Positions 17,576 to 27,392 are shown, counted from the stretch's first letter. The stretch: 64,000 nt of DNA from Micromonospora eburnea (GCF_900090225.1 NZ_FMHY01000002.1:3286001-3350000), one strand, 5' to 3'. Numbers and translations: made by a program. Notes: generated by a model from the sequence alone, not told the origin.

Positions 17576-18235
17576 TCAGGTGGTGAGCGGGTCCGGCGGT
17601 CGGCTGCTGACCGGCCGGCGGGCGTACACCCGCTCCACCGTGCCGAGTTTGCGCCGCTCGGATTCGACGACCTCAAGCCCGGCGGCGGCCAGCAGCGACC
17701 GGGGACGGCGGGTCATGTGCTCCCCGGCGGCGCGGATCGTGATCGACTCGACCAGTCGCTGTCCCACCCAGACCGGCCACCAGTTGCTGCCGATGTGGTC
17801 GAGCAGCAGTAGCCGTCCGCCGGGCCGCAGCACCCGGGCCATCTCCGTGACGGCCGCACGGTGATCGGGGATCGCGCAGAGCGACAGGGTGCACAGCACC
17901 GTGTCGAAGCTGGCGTCGGCGAACGGCAACCGCTGGGCGTCCGCCACCCGCAGATCGACGTCCAGGTCGAGGTCCGCTGCGCGCTGCCGGGCGATGTCCA
18001 GCATCGCCGGGCTCAACTCGATCCCCGTGATGCGCACCCGCGGCGGGTAGAACGGGAAGTTCCGGCCGGTGCCGACCGCGACCTCCAGCACGTCTCCGGT
18101 GGCCCGGGAACACACCCATTCCCGGCCCCCGCCGAACTGGACCTTCTCCCAGAACTGGATGTCGCGGTCGTAGCGGGGAGCCACCGTCTCCCACACCCGC
18201 CGCGCCTTCGCGGTGGACTCTTCCTCGGCTGCCAC
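17576..18235 (-). CDS. Class I SAM-dependent methyltransferase
   Basis: 219 residues from GTG 18235, chosen because GGAGG lies 5 bases upstream. Motif I is VLEVAVGTGRNF (49-60), followed by ITGIELSPAMLDIARQRA, an acidic VADAQRLPFADASFDTV and the typical LRPGGRLLLLDHIGS. It belongs to the Methyltransf_11/UbiE-like group, so the substrate could be a lipid or small molecule. It starts 22 bases after the TetR stop and is probably co-transcribed with and controlled by it. Confidence 0.9.
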   Translation of the reverse strand: MAAEEESTAKARRVWETVAPRYDRDIQFWEKVQFGGGREWVCSRATGDVLEVAVGTGRNFPFYPPRVRITGIELSPAMLDIARQRAADLDLDVDLRVADAQRLPFADASFDTVLCTLSLCAIPDHRAAVTEMARVLRPGGRLLLLDHIGSNWWPVWVGQRLVESITIRAAGEHMTRRPRSLLAAAGLEVVESERRKLGTVERVYARRPVSSRPPDPLTT

Positions 18236-18257
18236 GAGCACCTCCGGATGCGAATGA

Positions 18258-18863
18258 TCAGGTACGACGGGCGGATGGCCGAGCCGGGGAGTCGGCGGCG
18301 GCGATGACGCCGGCGATCGCGCGGCGGATGCGGTCGGCTGCCGTGGTGGCATCCGGCTGCCCGACGTCGAGCCAGGCGATGACGGCCTCGACCGCGACGG
18401 CGGTCGCCAACCGGGCCGCCCACTGTGCCCAGGCTCCGTCCGGGACCGCGGTCTTGATCCGTGCGTGCGCGATCCTGGTCAGCTCGCTGCGGAACCCGTC
18501 AATGCAGGCCTGGAACTCCGGCTCCCGGGCGGCGTGCACGAACAACAGCCGGAAGCCCGCCGGCTCGGCGGCGGCCGCCGCCAGCAGGCCGTCCACGCTC
18601 GCGTCGGTGAAGCTGCCCACCGACTCGCCGATGTGGGCCATCAGCAGGGCGCACACCCGGTTGAGCACCGCCTGGTACAGGTCGGTCTTCGACTCGAAAT
18701 GCCGGTAGAGGATCACTCGGGTGATGCCCGCCTCGGCGGCGATGTCGTCCAGGCTCGTGGCCGCGAACCCGGCCCGTGCGAACGCCCGGGTCGCCGCCGC
18801 CAGGATCTGTTCCCGCCGCTGCGCACGCGGCAGTCGTCCCGCCGGCCCGGCGACGTTCGCCAT
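18258..18863 (-). CDS. TetR-family transcriptional repressor
   Basis: 201 residues from ATG 18863, which has GGGAGG just upstream. The N-terminal helix-turn-helix (QILAAATRAFARAGFAATSLDDIAAEAGITRVILYRHFESKTDLY) is a clean TetR domain; the rest is the helical ligand-binding domain, of unknown ligand. The AT-richer region just upstream (about 18864-18935), which includes a GTGTA/TACAC pair, may hold the promoter and operator. It probably regulates itself and the methyltransferase gene that follows. Confidence 0.9.
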   Translation of the reverse strand: MANVAGPAGRLPRAQRREQILAAATRAFARAGFAATSLDDIAAEAGITRVILYRHFESKTDLYQAVLNRVCALLMAHIGESVGSFTDASVDGLLAAAAAEPAGFRLLFVHAAREPEFQACIDGFRSELTRIAHARIKTAVPDGAWAQWAARLATAVAVEAVIAWLDVGQPDATTAADRIRRAIAGVIAAADSPARPSARRT

Positions 18864-19223
18864 TCCCGCCTCCCGATACCTGTTGTCGACTGCCGAGTGT
18901 ACTACTTCCAATGTTGACTCTCGGATATACACAGGGGAGGAGGCGAGCGTGACGACCCGTAGCGGCGGTGTCGGGTGATCGGGCAGGGGAGAGCCGGGCG
19001 GCGAGAGCGAGGCGGCCGGGGCCGCGCTGACCCGTCACCGCCAGGCGACGGCGGAGCCGGTCGGGGCGTAGCACGGCAGTGCGCGTCGGTGGTAGCGGAC
19101 GGTGGCACTCACCGGAGCAGGTGACGCGCCGGCCGGTTCCCGGAGCCCGCTCGGCGTACGGGCCCGGGTCGGTCGGACGCGCCTCGAAGCAGGCAGGCCG
19201 GCGGCCGCCGAGACCCGGGACGT
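18864..19223 (-). other. Intergenic region with TetR promoter side; no gene seen
   Basis: About 360 bases between the TetR start and the end of the membrane hydrolase gene. The part nearest TetR is AT-richer and includes a spaced GTGTA/TACAC pair that could be an operator. The remainder is GC-rich with several open frames but no ribosome site, motif or codon pattern that supports a protein. Confidence 0.5.
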
Positions 19224-20867
19224 TCAGCCGCGGCAGCGCGGTGTCTCGTACCCGCCGGGCCCGGAGGAGAAGAGCGAGATCCGTAACGGCGGAGCCTGCC
19301 AGGCGACCGCGGCGGCCCGCACTGTCCGGTACAGGGTCGCGCCCGTCGTACGCGGGGTCGCACCGTGGAGGAACGCGACGAGCTCCCGCTGCACCCGGCT
19401 GCGGTCGAACGCGTCCCCGTGCACGGCGACCACCAGGACGAACGGCACGCCCAACGGGTTGCCCGGCCGATCGGTGAGGGCATCGCTGAGCGTTACGAAC
19501 GCCACCGTGCGTACCTCCGGGACGGGGCAGAACATCTGATCGCGGTAGCGCTGTGGGCTGCCCATGAGCGAGCGGATGAGCGGTTCGTCGATGCTGATCG
19601 GCAGGCCGCTCGACCAGCTGGCGACCGTCAGGATCGCCCGCAGCTGCGCGCCGGTGGCCAGTCCCCAGCCGTGTCCGTCACCGGCCGGCGGGAAGGCGGC
19701 TCCGGAGGGGTTGGTCACCGGGCTGAGCAGGACGACTGCGACCACCGCCGGGTGCGGGCGGGTCGCCAGGTAGGTGCGGACGACGAGGGTTCCCTCACTC
19801 TCCGCGAGCAGGGCCACGGGCTTACCGGTACGGGCGTGCACCTCGGCGACCTGGGCGTCGAGCAGTTTCGCGCTGGTCTCCAGCGACTGCTGGGTCTGCT
19901 GCGACCGATACGGCAGCGGACGCCCGCCGGCGTCGAGCCCGGCGTAGGAGAACATCTCGAACGGGATGCTGTCGGTGACCTGTGGGCTGCCGCCCGTCGG
20001 CGTTCCGTCGCCGACGGAGTCGTAGCCGCCTACGAAGATCAGTGCCTGAGGCGGCCGGCCGCCGGGGCCGATGGCCAGTGGGGGTGGCGGTTGCTCGGCG
20101 GCCTGGACAGCGGTCCTGGCCAGGAATCCGGCCGGGGCGATGCCGAGCAGCAGCCCGACGGCGACGAGCGGGGCGACCGGGACCCGGACCAGCCGGATGC
20201 GGGCCGCCAGCGCCGCCGAGAGCAGCCGCCGCCAGAGCCAGCCGTTGACGATGCCGGCCACGGCGGCCAGCACGATGGGCGACGGGCCCGGCGCGGCGGA
20301 CAGGACCACGGAGGCGACGGTCAGGACCAGGAACGACACCACGGCCCAGAGCACGGTGGCCGGTGGCGGCAGCCCTTGCCACCAGTCGGGCACCAGTCCG
20401 GCCCGCTGCGCGACGAGGACGAGCACGAACACCACACCCACGTCGGCGATGAAGAGCCAGGACAGTGAGGTCGCGCTGATCGCCACCGAGAGCGCGGCCC
20501 AGGGCAGCAGGAAGACGGTCAGGGCGGCGGTGCCCGTGATGCCGGTGAGCAGGGCCCGGCCCGCCGCCGGTCGCCGTCCCGCGAAGGACGGCCAGGCGAC
20601 CAGCACGATGGCGGTGGCCCACACCCCGCGCGCCAGCACCGTGGCGATCAGTTCCCCGGCGAACTGGGGCCACGAGTGGTGATAGACGGAGATCCATCGC
20701 AGGTCGTGAAAGATCGCGAAGGGCAGCGGCGCGCTCGCCTGCGGGGCCAGCCCCACCAGGGACCGGAGGCCGAAATGGGTCGACAGCGCCGCTTCCAGCA
20801 CCGGCGGAAGCGTCGTCAGGGCCAGCAGTGCCAGGAGGCGTGCGGACGCCGATCGCAGCACAGCCAC
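19224..20867 (-). CDS. Membrane protein with C-terminal alpha/beta-hydrolase domain
   Basis: 547 residues from GTG 20867 with GGAGG 8 bases upstream. The N-terminal ~255 residues contain about six transmembrane helices. The extracytoplasmic C-terminal part starts QALIFVGGYDSVGDGTPTGG and contains the nucleophile elbow ALLAESEGTLVVRTYLA (Ser near residue 356), followed by VVLLSPVTNPS and VVAVHGDAFD, the likely acid and His regions. This matches membrane-anchored alpha/beta hydrolases of actinobacteria; the elbow has Ala instead of the first Gly of GxSxG. The substrate is unknown. It diverges from the metallophosphoesterase gene. Confidence 0.78.
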   Translation of the reverse strand: MAVLRSASARLLALLALTTLPPVLEAALSTHFGLRSLVGLAPQASAPLPFAIFHDLRWISVYHHSWPQFAGELIATVLARGVWATAIVLVAWPSFAGRRPAAGRALLTGITGTAALTVFLLPWAALSVAISATSLSWLFIADVGVVFVLVLVAQRAGLVPDWWQGLPPPATVLWAVVSFLVLTVASVVLSAAPGPSPIVLAAVAGIVNGWLWRRLLSAALAARIRLVRVPVAPLVAVGLLLGIAPAGFLARTAVQAAEQPPPPLAIGPGGRPPQALIFVGGYDSVGDGTPTGGSPQVTDSIPFEMFSYAGLDAGGRPLPYRSQQTQQSLETSAKLLDAQVAEVHARTGKPVALLAESEGTLVVRTYLATRPHPAVVAVVLLSPVTNPSGAAFPPAGDGHGWGLATGAQLRAILTVASWSSGLPISIDEPLIRSLMGSPQRYRDQMFCPVPEVRTVAFVTLSDALTDRPGNPLGVPFVLVVAVHGDAFDRSRVQRELVAFLHGATPRTTGATLYRTVRAAAVAWQAPPLRISLFSSGPGGYETPRCRG

Positions 20868-21036
20868 CGCGCCGACCTCCTGCCCGCCCGGCTGCCGCCA
20901 TCCAGGACCCGGGCCGCTCAGGTGTGGATAGCCAGCATGTTATCGGCTGCCTCTTTCCATCTTCGGCATTTCGGGTGCGGATTCCAGATCCACCGGGGCA
21001 GCGGGGCGCGGTGGGCGGCGGGGCATACTCGTGCCC

Positions 21037-22620
21037 GTGGCGTTGCTCTGCGAACCGTATCTGCTCGATCCGCGGCCCGACGGCATCCACGTGCTGTGGC
21101 ACACCGAGCGCGTCGGGCGGTGCCAGGTGGTCCTGGCCGGCGTGGACGTGCCACACCTGACCGACCAACAGGCGTACGCCGCCGCGACCGGCCGCGCCGA
21201 ATCGGGTGACGGGTGGCGGCGGTTTCCCGCGGAGACCCGGCTCCTGTCGCGGATGCGGGAGGACGCCGAGTCCTCGGTGCCGGGGCGGACGTACTCCGGG
21301 GTGACCCGACGCCTGGTCCACCGGCACCTGGCCAGGGTGGGCGGACTGCCCGCTGGACGTACGCCGTACCGGGTGGTGTCGATCGACGACGACGGGCGGG
21401 CCGACGTCACACCCGTCTACAGCCTGGCCCCGGCGGCGCCGTCCGGCCGACCGGTCCGGCTGCTGCTGACCAGCGACCACCAGCTCATGCCGATGGTCCC
21501 CGCGAACCTGGCCATGGTCGGCGAGACGGCGGGTACCGCCCTCGACGGTGTGCTGATGGCCGGCGACATGGTCAACGTCGCGGACCGGGCCAGCGACTGG
21601 TTCGACAGCACCCGTCGGCCGGCGTTCTTCGCCAGCTTCGCCGGCCGGGCGCCCGGCCGCTGGCCCGGTGCGCCGATCCTGCCGAACACCCCGCTCTACC
21701 CGTCCATCGGCAACCACGAGGTGATGGGGCGCTGGTCGGAGACCGGTTCGTTGGAAGAACAGTTCAACGACGCCCGACCCGGCGAGTGGGACGTCACCAC
21801 CTACGAGGAACTGTTCCCGGTGCCGCGCAGCGACGCCGGCGGGCCGCGCTGGTGGTCGCGGACGATCGGCGACGTTCACCTGATCAGCCTCTTCGTCACC
21901 GCCATCTGGCGTTCACCGAAGCTGACCGGGCGGGGCAAGTTCCAGGAGGCGGCGCAGGACGTCGACCATCCGCAGCGGTGGGGGCACGGTCAGTTCATCT
22001 TCGAACCGATCGCCCGCGGCTCAGCGCAGTACCGCTGGCTGGCGAACGAGCTGGCCTCGCCCGCGGCGCGGTCCGCCCGGTACCGGGTGGTGATGTTCCA
22101 CCATCCGAGCCACGGGCTCGGTCACCACTCCGCACCGCCGTTCACCGACCCGGTGCCGGCCGTCCGGCCGGGCGGGATCACCTACCACTATCCGCTCGGC
22201 GACGACTACGTCCTGCGCGACGTCGAGCCGCTGCTCGACGAGGCACAGGTCCACCTGGTCCTCAACGGGCACTCACACGTGTGGAACCGGTTCCGCAACG
22301 CGGCCGGTGTGCACTGGCTGGAGACCTCCAACGTCGGCAACAGCTATGGCGCCTACGATGTCACGTCCGGGCGGTCACGGGAGCTGCCCGACGGGTATGT
22401 CCAGCAGGGCGACCCCGGCGGGTTGACCCCGATCGTCCCCACCGTCGCGCCCCTGGCCGGGCCCGACGGCGCTGCCCTGCCGTACGTGGCGAGCAACGAG
22501 GTCACCGTCTTCACGCTGCTGGACACCGCCGACGGGCTGGTCCGCTCGTATCGCTTCGACACCGTCGACCCGGAGGCCGGGGTGGTCCTCTTCGACGAGT
22601 TCGCCCTCGACGGGCCGTAG
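21037..22620 (+). CDS. Calcineurin-like metallophosphoesterase
   Basis: About 527 residues. All five metallophosphoesterase motifs are present in order: LLTSDHQL, LMAGDMVN, SIGNHEVM, VMFHHPSH and LNGHSHVW. The N-terminal ~130 residues form a beta-rich purple-acid-phosphatase-like domain (GIHVLWHTERVGRCQVVLAG). No signal peptide is evident. The start is uncertain between GTG 21031 and GTG 21037; CATACT at 21024-21029 sits 7 bases before 21037, suggesting a leaderless transcript. Likely a phosphatase or phosphodiesterase with a two-metal site; substrate unknown. Confidence 0.87.
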   Translation: MALLCEPYLLDPRPDGIHVLWHTERVGRCQVVLAGVDVPHLTDQQAYAAATGRAESGDGWRRFPAETRLLSRMREDAESSVPGRTYSGVTRRLVHRHLARVGGLPAGRTPYRVVSIDDDGRADVTPVYSLAPAAPSGRPVRLLLTSDHQLMPMVPANLAMVGETAGTALDGVLMAGDMVNVADRASDWFDSTRRPAFFASFAGRAPGRWPGAPILPNTPLYPSIGNHEVMGRWSETGSLEEQFNDARPGEWDVTTYEELFPVPRSDAGGPRWWSRTIGDVHLISLFVTAIWRSPKLTGRGKFQEAAQDVDHPQRWGHGQFIFEPIARGSAQYRWLANELASPAARSARYRVVMFHHPSHGLGHHSAPPFTDPVPAVRPGGITYHYPLGDDYVLRDVEPLLDEAQVHLVLNGHSHVWNRFRNAAGVHWLETSNVGNSYGAYDVTSGRSRELPDGYVQQGDPGGLTPIVPTVAPLAGPDGAALPYVASNEVTVFTLLDTADGLVRSYRFDTVDPEAGVVLFDEFALDGP

Positions 22621-22788
22621 CCCGCGTCAGCCGCCGTAGCCGCTTCAGCCACCGTTGGCCAGGGTCTGCCAGGCCGCGCGGAGGGTCCACAGCACCGCGT
22701 CTAGCTGCCGATACGAGCCTTAAAGGCGGTTTGTCGGTTTAAGTCCGATCGGCCCGGTTTGCTCCCTACGATGCGTGCTGTGGAGACT

Positions 22789-25700
22789 ATGAGAAGTTCT
22801 GCGCTTTCCGAGCGACTGCGGCGGATTTCTGCGGCAGCCGCGGCGATGCTGTTCAGTGTCGGGCTGGCGGTGGTGGTACCGGCGCCCGATCCGGCTGGTG
22901 CCCAGCCGGGGAGCACGCTGGTGTCCGAGACGTTCACCGGCGCGACCGCGGATCCACGGTTCGAGGCTTTCGGGTCGGCCTGCCTGACCGGCGCGCCGCC
23001 CGGTGCGCCGCCCCCAGCCGGCGAGCATACCCTCGGCGGGTGTAGTGCGACGCCGGTCGGGCCGGTGCCGCCCCCCGGTGGTGCACCGTTCGGCTACCTG
23101 CAGTTGACCGACGCGTCCTTCGATCAGGCCGGCGCGGTGCTGTTCAACCAGGCCATCCCGGCGACCCAGGGCCTGGAGGTCACGTTCGACCAGTGGCAGT
23201 ACGGCAGCACCACCCCGGCGACCCCGGCCGACGGCATCTCCTTCTTCCTCGTCAACGGGGCCGGCAACCTCACCGCCCCCGGCGCCTTCGGCGGCAGCCT
23301 CGGGTACGCGCAGAAGCTGCCGGACGACAACCCGGCCAACCCGTTCCTGCCCGGCGTGAACAACGGCTACCTCGGTATCGGCCTGGACGTGCTGGGCAAC
23401 TACTTCGGCGACTGGGAGCACCGCGGGAACGGCTGTCAGCAACGCTCGCCGGCCGGCACCATCTTCCGCGTGCCGGCCCCGGGGCCGAACATGGTCACCG
23501 TGCGTGGTCCGGGCAACGGCACGGAGGGCTACTGCTTCCTGACCGCGACCACGAGCAACTTCTCCACCACGCCCCCGTGGCCGTCGACCCTGCCGGGCCA
23601 GTTGCAGGGCCCGACGCCGGTCTTTCCCCCGAACGTGACCCCGGAGCAGGCGCAGAACCTGCTGGAGCCCACCAGGCGCAGGGTCACGGTCCAGATCACC
23701 CCGGCCCCGAACCCGCAGGTCACCGTCTCAATCGACTTCAACGACGGCCGTGGTTCGCAGCAGGTGCTCCAGTTCGCCGCACCGGAGCCGGTTCCAGCGA
23801 CCTACAAGTTCGGCTTCGCCGGCTCGACCGGGGCGTTCACCGACGTACACCTGATCCGTAACGTCACCGTCACCTCCGCCGTACCGCTGCCGCAGTTGAA
23901 TCTGGTCAAGCAGGTGAGCCTCAACCAGACGCTGCCTCCGGTCATCCCCGTCGGGACACCCGTTAACTACGACTTCGTGGTCACCAACAGCGGCAACGTC
24001 CCGATCAACAACCTCGTGGTGAACGACTCCCACATCACGAACGTCTCCTGCCCGACCACCACCCTGGCCCCCGGGCAAACCATCACCTGCACCGGCACCC
24101 ATATAGTGACCCAAGCCGACATCGATGCCGGCGTCATCGTCGACACGGCGATCGCCACCGGCACCGGCCCGGGCGGTGAACAGGTCAACTCGCCCGAGTC
24201 GGAGGCCAGCCTGCCGGTCGGCAACGGCACCGCGGAACTCTCGCTGGAGAAGATGGCCGAGCCGTCGACCGTGACGAACGCGGGGCAGGAGATCACCTAC
24301 CGGTACGTGGTGACGAACACCGGCACCGTGACGATCAACAACCTGCGCGCCGCCGACACCGCGTTCAGCGGGAGGGGCACGCCACCGGTGGTCACCTGCC
24401 CGAGCAACACCATCGCCCCGAGCAACCAGGTCGTCTGCACCGGCACCTACACCGTCACGCAGGCCGACATCGACGCCGGCGTGAACATCACCAACACCGC
24501 CACCGCCACCGGCACCGGCCCGAACAACCAACAGGTCACCTCGCCACCGGCGGACGCCAGTGTCGCCGTTGTCCCCGCCGCGTCACTGGCACTGGTCAAG
24601 TCCGCCAGCCCCACAGAAGTCACCGCGGCGGGCCAGACCGTCACCTACCACTTCCTCGTCACCAACACCGGGAACGTCACCCTGAACAACGTGCAGATCC
24701 ACGAGGTCGAGTTCTCCGGCACCGGCCAACTGTCCGCGATCGACTGCGCGGCCACCCCCCTCGCCCCGGGGGAGAGCACCACCTGCCAGGCCACCTACGA
24801 GGTCACCCAGGCTGACATCAATGCCGGCACGATCACCGACACCGCGAACGCCACCGCGACCGCCCCCGGCGGCGGCACCGTCACCTCCAACAACTCCTCC
24901 GCCACCGTGAACACCACCGCCACCACGTCGCTCTCGCTGACGAAGTTCGCCGAGCCGTCGAGCGTGTCGAGCGCGGGGGAGCAGATCAGCTACAGGTACG
25001 TGGTGACGAACACCGGCACGACGACGATCACCAACGTGAACGCCGCCGACACCGCGTTCAGCGGGAGGGGCACGCCACCGGTGGTCACCTGCCCGGTCAA
25101 CACCCTCGCCGCAGGCGAACAGACAATCTGCACCGCCACCTACACCGTCGTCCAGGCCGACATCGACGCCGGCGCGAACATCACCAACACCGCCACCGCC
25201 ACCGGCACCGGCCCGAACCAGGAACAGGTCACCTCGCCGCCGTCGGAGGCCACCGTCCACGTCGTCACCGCCGAGTCGCTGACGCTGGTCAAATCCGCCG
25301 AGCCCACAGAGGTCACCGCGGCCGGCCAGACCATCACCTACTCCTTCCTGGCCACCAACAACGGCACCGTCACCCTCAACAACCTGAGGATCCACGAGGT
25401 CGAGTTCTCCGGCACGGGTCAGCCGCCCGCGATCACCTGCGAGGTCACGACCCTCGGCCCGGGCCAGAGCACCACCTGCCAGGCCACCTACACCGTCACC
25501 CAGGCCGACATCGACGCTGGCAAGATCACTGACACCGCGAACGCCACCGCGACCAACCCGGGTGGCGGCACCGTCACCTCCAACAACTCCAGCGCCACCG
25601 TGCGGACCGCGGCGGTCCGGGCCGAGCTGACCCTCGTCAAGTCCGCCAAGCCGCAGACGGTCAAGAAGGCTGGCCAGAAGATCAAGTATTCCTTCACGGT

Positions 25701-26496
25701 CACCAACACCGGCACGGTGCCCCTGACCAACGTGACCGTCAACGAGACCGAGTTCAGCGGCACCGGGCCCCGGCCCGAACCGGTCTGTCCGCCCGAGGCG
25801 GCGTCGCTGGCGCCCGGCGCCTCGGTGATCTGCACCGCCACGTACACGGTCACCAAGGAAGACATCAAGGCTGGAAAGATCACCGACACCGCGGTCGCCA
25901 CCGGCACCGGCCCGAACGGCGAACAGGTCACCTCGCCGCCGTCAACGGTCACCGTTACCGTCCAGGCCGCCGGCCGGCTCGAGGTTGTCAAGACCGGCCG
26001 CGTCGTCAGCGCCGAGGATCACGACGGCAAGGACCGCGACGACAAGGGTGACGGCAAGGACCGCGACGGCAAGGACCACAACCGGGTCAGGCCCGGCGAC
26101 CAGATCGAGTGGACCCTGACCGTCACGAACGTCGGCACCACCACCATCCGGGACATCACCGTCACGGACTCCCTGGAGAACGCGATCACCTGCCCGAAGA
26201 CCGAACTGGCCCCCGGCGAGTCGATGACCTGCACGGTGCCACCTCACACGATCACCGAGGAGGACATCAAGGCCGGCCAGGTCACCAACATCGCCACCGC
26301 CAGCGGGGTCACCGACACCGGCGTCCCGGTCACCGCGGAAGGTCGAGCCACGGTCAAGCTGGAATCAGGCGAGCTGCCTGTCACCGGCAGCAACCTCACC
26401 ACCCCGCTGACCGTCGGTGCCGTGGTCACCGCCCTCGGCGTACTGCTCGTGCTCGCCAGCGTGCGTAGCGTCCGACGCCGCGTACGGAGGTCCTGA
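22789..26496 (+). CDS. Sortase-anchored surface protein with lectin-like domain and seven DUF11 repeats
   Basis: About 1235 residues. A signal peptide (AAAAAMLFSVGLAVVVPAPDPAGA) is followed by a ~330-residue domain resembling bacterial L-type lectins (DGISFFLVNGAGNL, YLGIGLDVLGNYFG). Seven DUF11-type beta-sandwich repeats of ~110 residues follow, each with NTGTV and PGxxxxC patterns. A very charged Asp/Lys-rich insert sits in the last repeat. The C-terminus has LPVTG, a hydrophobic helix and RRRVRRS, the classic sortase signal. It is likely displayed on the cell wall for adhesion or surface structure. ATG 22789 has GGAG close upstream; ATG 22771 and an earlier TTG are in-frame alternatives. 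Confidence 0.88.
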   Translation: MRSSALSERLRRISAAAAAMLFSVGLAVVVPAPDPAGAQPGSTLVSETFTGATADPRFEAFGSACLTGAPPGAPPPAGEHTLGGCSATPVGPVPPPGGAPFGYLQLTDASFDQAGAVLFNQAIPATQGLEVTFDQWQYGSTTPATPADGISFFLVNGAGNLTAPGAFGGSLGYAQKLPDDNPANPFLPGVNNGYLGIGLDVLGNYFGDWEHRGNGCQQRSPAGTIFRVPAPGPNMVTVRGPGNGTEGYCFLTATTSNFSTTPPWPSTLPGQLQGPTPVFPPNVTPEQAQNLLEPTRRRVTVQITPAPNPQVTVSIDFNDGRGSQQVLQFAAPEPVPATYKFGFAGSTGAFTDVHLIRNVTVTSAVPLPQLNLVKQVSLNQTLPPVIPVGTPVNYDFVVTNSGNVPINNLVVNDSHITNVSCPTTTLAPGQTITCTGTHIVTQADIDAGVIVDTAIATGTGPGGEQVNSPESEASLPVGNGTAELSLEKMAEPSTVTNAGQEITYRYVVTNTGTVTINNLRAADTAFSGRGTPPVVTCPSNTIAPSNQVVCTGTYTVTQADIDAGVNITNTATATGTGPNNQQVTSPPADASVAVVPAASLALVKSASPTEVTAAGQTVTYHFLVTNTGNVTLNNVQIHEVEFSGTGQLSAIDCAATPLAPGESTTCQATYEVTQADINAGTITDTANATATAPGGGTVTSNNSSATVNTTATTSLSLTKFAEPSSVSSAGEQISYRYVVTNTGTTTITNVNAADTAFSGRGTPPVVTCPVNTLAAGEQTICTATYTVVQADIDAGANITNTATATGTGPNQEQVTSPPSEATVHVVTAESLTLVKSAEPTEVTAAGQTITYSFLATNNGTVTLNNLRIHEVEFSGTGQPPAITCEVTTLGPGQSTTCQATYTVTQADIDAGKITDTANATATNPGGGTVTSNNSSATVRTAAVRAELTLVKSAKPQTVKKAGQKIKYSFTVTNTGTVPLTNVTVNETEFSGTGPRPEPVCPPEAASLAPGASVICTATYTVTKEDIKAGKITDTAVATGTGPNGEQVTSPPSTVTVTVQAAGRLEVVKTGRVVSAEDHDGKDRDDKGDGKDRDGKDHNRVRPGDQIEWTLTVTNVGTTTIRDITVTDSLENAITCPKTELAPGESMTCTVPPHTITEEDIKAGQVTNIATASGVTDTGVPVTAEGRATVKLESGELPVTGSNLTTPLTVGAVVTALGVLLVLASVRSVRRRVRRS
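24235..25620 (+). repeat. Intragenic tandem duplication of a two-domain unit, 693-base period
   Basis: Two copies of a DUF11-pair unit follow each other. The pair of anchors GCGTTCAGCGGGAGG (24361 and 25054) and ACGAGGTCGA (24701 and 25394) are both offset by exactly 693 bases (231 codons), so repeats 2+3 were copied to give repeats 4+5. Boundaries are approximate. Confidence 0.75.
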
Positions 26497-26552
26497 GCCT
26501 CGGGCCGTGGATCCGCCCCGCCCTAGCGGCGTTCGAGCTGGCGGGTAGCTGA

Positions 26553-26624
26553 CGAGAGTGCCCTTCCGGGCCGCGATGATCGGGTTGTCGAACCTGACCC
26601 GAGCGGCTTGGGAGGGCACTCTCG
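26553..26624. repeat. 72-base inverted-repeat element (MITE-like or terminator)
   Basis: Perfect 11-base ends CGAGAGTGCCC (26553-26563) and GGGCACTCTCG (26614-26624); the arms extend imperfectly to about 21 bases with 18 matches. It lies between the surface-protein stop and the AlkD gene. It has no U-tract. I cannot tell a small mobile element from a long terminator stem; no target-site duplication is obvious. Confidence 0.55.
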
Positions 26625-26681
26625 GCGCAGCGACCTGACGCAGCGCCGAAGGCACCGGCGGTCGCGATAGTTTGCACAGTC

Positions 26682-27392
26682 ATGGCCACGATCGCGGACG
26701 TTCGCCACGAACTCGCCAGCCTCGCCGACCCGCACCGGGCGGCGGGGGTGAGCCGGTTCCTGCAGATGATTCCAGGCGGGTACGGCGAGGGCGACCGGGC
26801 CATCGGCGTACCCGTGCCGGAGCAGCGCGGGGTGGCCGGCAGGTATTGGCGCGACCTCTCGCTGACCGACACGGCGATCCTGTTGACGAGCGGAGTGCAC
26901 GAGGAGCGTCTCACCGCGCTGTTCATCCTGGTGCGAAAGTTCGTCAAGGGGGACGAGGAGGAACGGAGCCGGATCTTCGGCATCGTCCTGGCCAACACCA
27001 GCCGCATCAACAACTGGGACCTGGTGGACTCGTCCGCGCCGTACATCGTCGGTCCCTGGCTGATGGACAAGGACCGGAGCGTGCTGGACCGGTTGGCCGA
27101 GTCGAGCCTGGTGTGGGACCGGCGGATCGCCGTCATGGCGACCCTGGCCTTCATCAGAGCCGGCGACTTCGACTGGACCTTCCGGCTCGGCGAACGTCTC
27201 CTGCGCGATCCGCACGACCTCGTCCACAAGGCGGTGGGCTGGATGCTGCGCGAGGTGGGCAACCGTGACCGGGCGGCGGAGGAGGAGTTTCTGGCCAAGC
27301 ATTACCGGGTCATGCCGCGGGTCATGCTGCGCTACGCGATCGAGAAGTTCGAACCGCAGCGACGCCGGGAGTACCTGTCCGGCCTGGTCTAG
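26682..27392 (+). CDS. AlkD-type DNA alkylation repair protein
   Basis: 236 residues made of HEAT-like helical repeats. The family pattern is clear: FVKGDEEERSRIFGIVLANTSRINNWDLVDSSAP, with the Trp-Asp pair of the AlkD active site, and DLVHKAVGWMLREVGNRD near the C-terminus. AlkD enzymes remove bulky or cationic alkylated bases without flipping them out. The start at 26682 has no ribosome site; TAGTTT ends 8 bases upstream, so a leaderless transcript is likely. It is probably a single-gene unit. Confidence 0.9.
   Translation: MATIADVRHELASLADPHRAAGVSRFLQMIPGGYGEGDRAIGVPVPEQRGVAGRYWRDLSLTDTAILLTSGVHEERLTALFILVRKFVKGDEEERSRIFGIVLANTSRINNWDLVDSSAPYIVGPWLMDKDRSVLDRLAESSLVWDRRIAVMATLAFIRAGDFDWTFRLGERLLRDPHDLVHKAVGWMLREVGNRDRAAEEEFLAKHYRVMPRVMLRYAIEKFEPQRRREYLSGLV

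Noticed and set aside
19079..19539. Plus-strand small ORFs near the end of the membrane hydrolase gene
   Set aside because: No ribosome site, no motif, and they overlap the coding end of a well-supported minus-strand gene.
26553..26624. Full insertion sequence
   Set aside because: Only a 72-base inverted repeat is present; no transposase coding region or target-site duplication is visible.
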